DNA of 7,121 bases from Bacteroidales bacterium (GTDB lineage Bacteria > Bacteroidota > Bacteroidia > Bacteroidales > VadinHA17). Shown one piece after another: positions 6,162-7,121 of this stretch; position 1 is the first letter of the stretch; each line of letters begins with the position of its first letter. The position numbers and the translations under genes were made by a program. The DNA lies in contig PMNJ01000121.1 of assembly GCA_003162595.1 (NCBI GenBank), forward strand, positions 1 through 7,121. Direction: 5' to 3'. Below the pieces are notes generated by a model, which saw only the letters and a list, made by a program, of their open reading frames with translations, had not been told where the DNA came from and made no database searches.

Positions 6162-6608
6162 ATGGAGAAACTTACGCACATAGACAATAGAGGGAAAGCT
6201 GTTATGGTCGATATCGGCGATAAAGAGAATCAACTCAGAATCGCAAAAGCCAGTGGGCATATCTCACTTTCACCTGAAACAATCAGGCTTATTAAAGAGA
6301 ACCTTCTTAAAAAAGGCGACGTGCTTACAATTTCCCAGCTTGCAGGTATTTCTTCCGCAAAAAAAACATCTGACCTTATCCCGCTATGCCATAATATTGT
6401 TCTTGAGAATGTTAAGGTTGATGCTATAGTTGATAAAAAAGGTGTAAAAGTGGATAGTGAAGTGCGATGCTATGGCAAGACAGGAGTGGAAATGGAAGCA
6501 TTAACAGCAGTCAGTGTTGCTCTTCTTACCGTCTATGACATGTGTAAGGCGGTTGATAAAAACATGATTATTGACCGGATCAATCTCAAAGAAAAAATAA
6601 AAAAATGA
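6162..6608 (+). CDS. moaC: Cyclic pyranopterin monophosphate synthase MoaC
   Basis: MoaC rearranges the MoaA product into cyclic pyranopterin monophosphate, in the cytoplasm and usually as a hexamer. It has 148 residues against a usual 155-165. Conserved blocks are LTHIDNRGKAVMVDI (4-18), KKGDV (50-54), AGISSAKKTSDLIPLCH (61-77), GKTGVEMEALTAVSVA (105-120) and YDMCKAV (125-131). Compared with E. coli MoaC, the catalytic-site residues Lys51, His77, Glu110, Glu112, Asp126 and Lys129 are all present (the last four are shifted by two because of a two-residue deletion). The C-terminus stops at LKEKIKK, just where most MoaC proteins continue with a flexible GGKSG-type tail. An A-rich tract (6592-6605) covers this end. 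It starts 6 nt after moaA and overlaps mogA by 4 nt (ATGA). The assignment is secure. Confidence 0.96.
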   Translation: MEKLTHIDNRGKAVMVDIGDKENQLRIAKASGHISLSPETIRLIKENLLKKGDVLTISQLAGISSAKKTSDLIPLCHNIVLENVKVDAIVDKKGVKVDSEVRCYGKTGVEMEALTAVSVALLTVYDMCKAVDKNMIIDRINLKEKIKK

Positions 6609-7111
6609 ACATTCCTGAAGAATTTGAAATACTTGTAATTACACTTAGCGACAGGGCTAACAGGGGAGAATACGAGGATCTCAGCGGACCAAAGGTAGAA
6701 GAAAAGATAAAAGAGTTTTTTTCTTCGGCCGGATGGTCATGTAGTATTAAATTAATTCTCATACCTGATGATGCCTCAATTTTGAAAGATCTGTTAATCA
6801 ATAAAGGAAATAATTGCAATATTATATTCACTACGGGAGGAACGGGAATAGGACCAAGGGATATTACTGTAGAAACTGTTATTCCTCTTTTGACAAAAGA
6901 GATACCCGGGATAATGGACTTCATACGTATAAAATACGGAACTGATAAACCTAATGCTCTATTAAGCAGAAGTGTGGCAGGTATCACCGGGAAATCGTTG
7001 ATTTATACACTGCCTGGTTCTGTGAGAGCTGTAGAAGAATATATGACTGAGATAGTAAAAACTCTTAAGCATACGATTTATATGCAATATGGGATAGATA
7101 AACATCAGTAA
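6605..7111 (+). CDS. mogA: Molybdopterin adenylyltransferase, MogA/MoaB family
   Basis: This single-domain protein of the MogA/MoaB fold would adenylylate molybdopterin with ATP, producing the activated pterin that MoeA uses for metal insertion; it is cytoplasmic. It has 168 residues. Motifs are ITLSDRANRGEYEDLSGP (12-29), an acidic loop IPDD (53-56) matching the catalytic Asp region of E. coli MogA, the pterin-binding loop TTGGTGIGPRDIT (76-88), and LPGSVRAVEEYM (136-147). MogA and MoaB are hard to tell apart by sequence; both can adenylylate, and the placement beside moeA, moaA and moaC fits this role. ATG 6605 overlaps the moaC stop as ATGA, a translational-coupling arrangement. It ends with TAA at 7109-7111, 10 nt before the window edge, so whether the cluster continues (for example with moaD or moaE) cannot be seen. 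Confidence 0.9.
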   Translation: MNIPEEFEILVITLSDRANRGEYEDLSGPKVEEKIKEFFSSAGWSCSIKLILIPDDASILKDLLINKGNNCNIIFTTGGTGIGPRDITVETVIPLLTKEIPGIMDFIRIKYGTDKPNALLSRSVAGITGKSLIYTLPGSVRAVEEYMTEIVKTLKHTIYMQYGIDKHQ

Positions 7112-7121
7112 AAAGGTTCAA

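Noticed and set aside
6586..6987. 133-codon open frame on the minus strand across moaC/mogA
   Set aside because: It is antisense to conserved mogA motifs and its composition is typical of a reverse-strand shadow.

Overview
The window reads as a tungsten/pyranopterin island from an anaerobic bacterium, most likely a member of the Bacteroidota. The clues are an AT-rich sequence, starts preceded by A/T-rich DNA rather than Shine-Dalgarno motifs (one exception, before moaC), a TAnnTTTG-type promoter candidate before wtpA, and a short MoaA form that I recall from that phylum. This placement is an inference; there is no rRNA or other phylogenetic marker here.

Layout: all eight genes lie on the + strand. 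(1) 1-933 is the 3' half of an aldehyde:ferredoxin oxidoreductase (AOR) family gene, cut by the left window edge and followed by a strong hairpin terminator. (2) 934-1143 is a gene-free spacer with the terminator, three degenerate repeats and a probable promoter. (3) 1144-3962 encodes a complete tungstate-type ABC importer: binding protein WtpA, permease WtpB and ATPase WtpC. (4) 3963-4195 is a second spacer, with an A-rich low-complexity tract followed by GC-rich inverted and direct repeats. (5) 4196-7111 is a compact cluster, moeA-moaA-moaC-mogA, with overlapping or nearly abutting genes, for synthesis of the metal-binding pterin cofactor. The last 10 bases after mogA hold no feature.

How the genes work together: WtpABC would import tungstate (or molybdate). 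MoaA and MoaC convert GTP to cyclic pyranopterin monophosphate. MogA adenylylates molybdopterin and MoeA inserts the metal. The AOR-type enzyme is the probable consumer of a bis-pterin tungsten cofactor. The middle step, sulfur insertion by MPT synthase (MoaD/MoaE, with MoeB), is not encoded here and must lie elsewhere.

The most unusual points are in the proteins: a Gln where I expect a metal-coordinating Glu in WtpA, a MoaA lacking about 50 residues before its second iron-sulfur motif, and a MoaC ending before the usual Gly/Lys-rich tail. I do not see a clearly new system; the island is a recognisable, well-organised set with a few lineage-specific departures.
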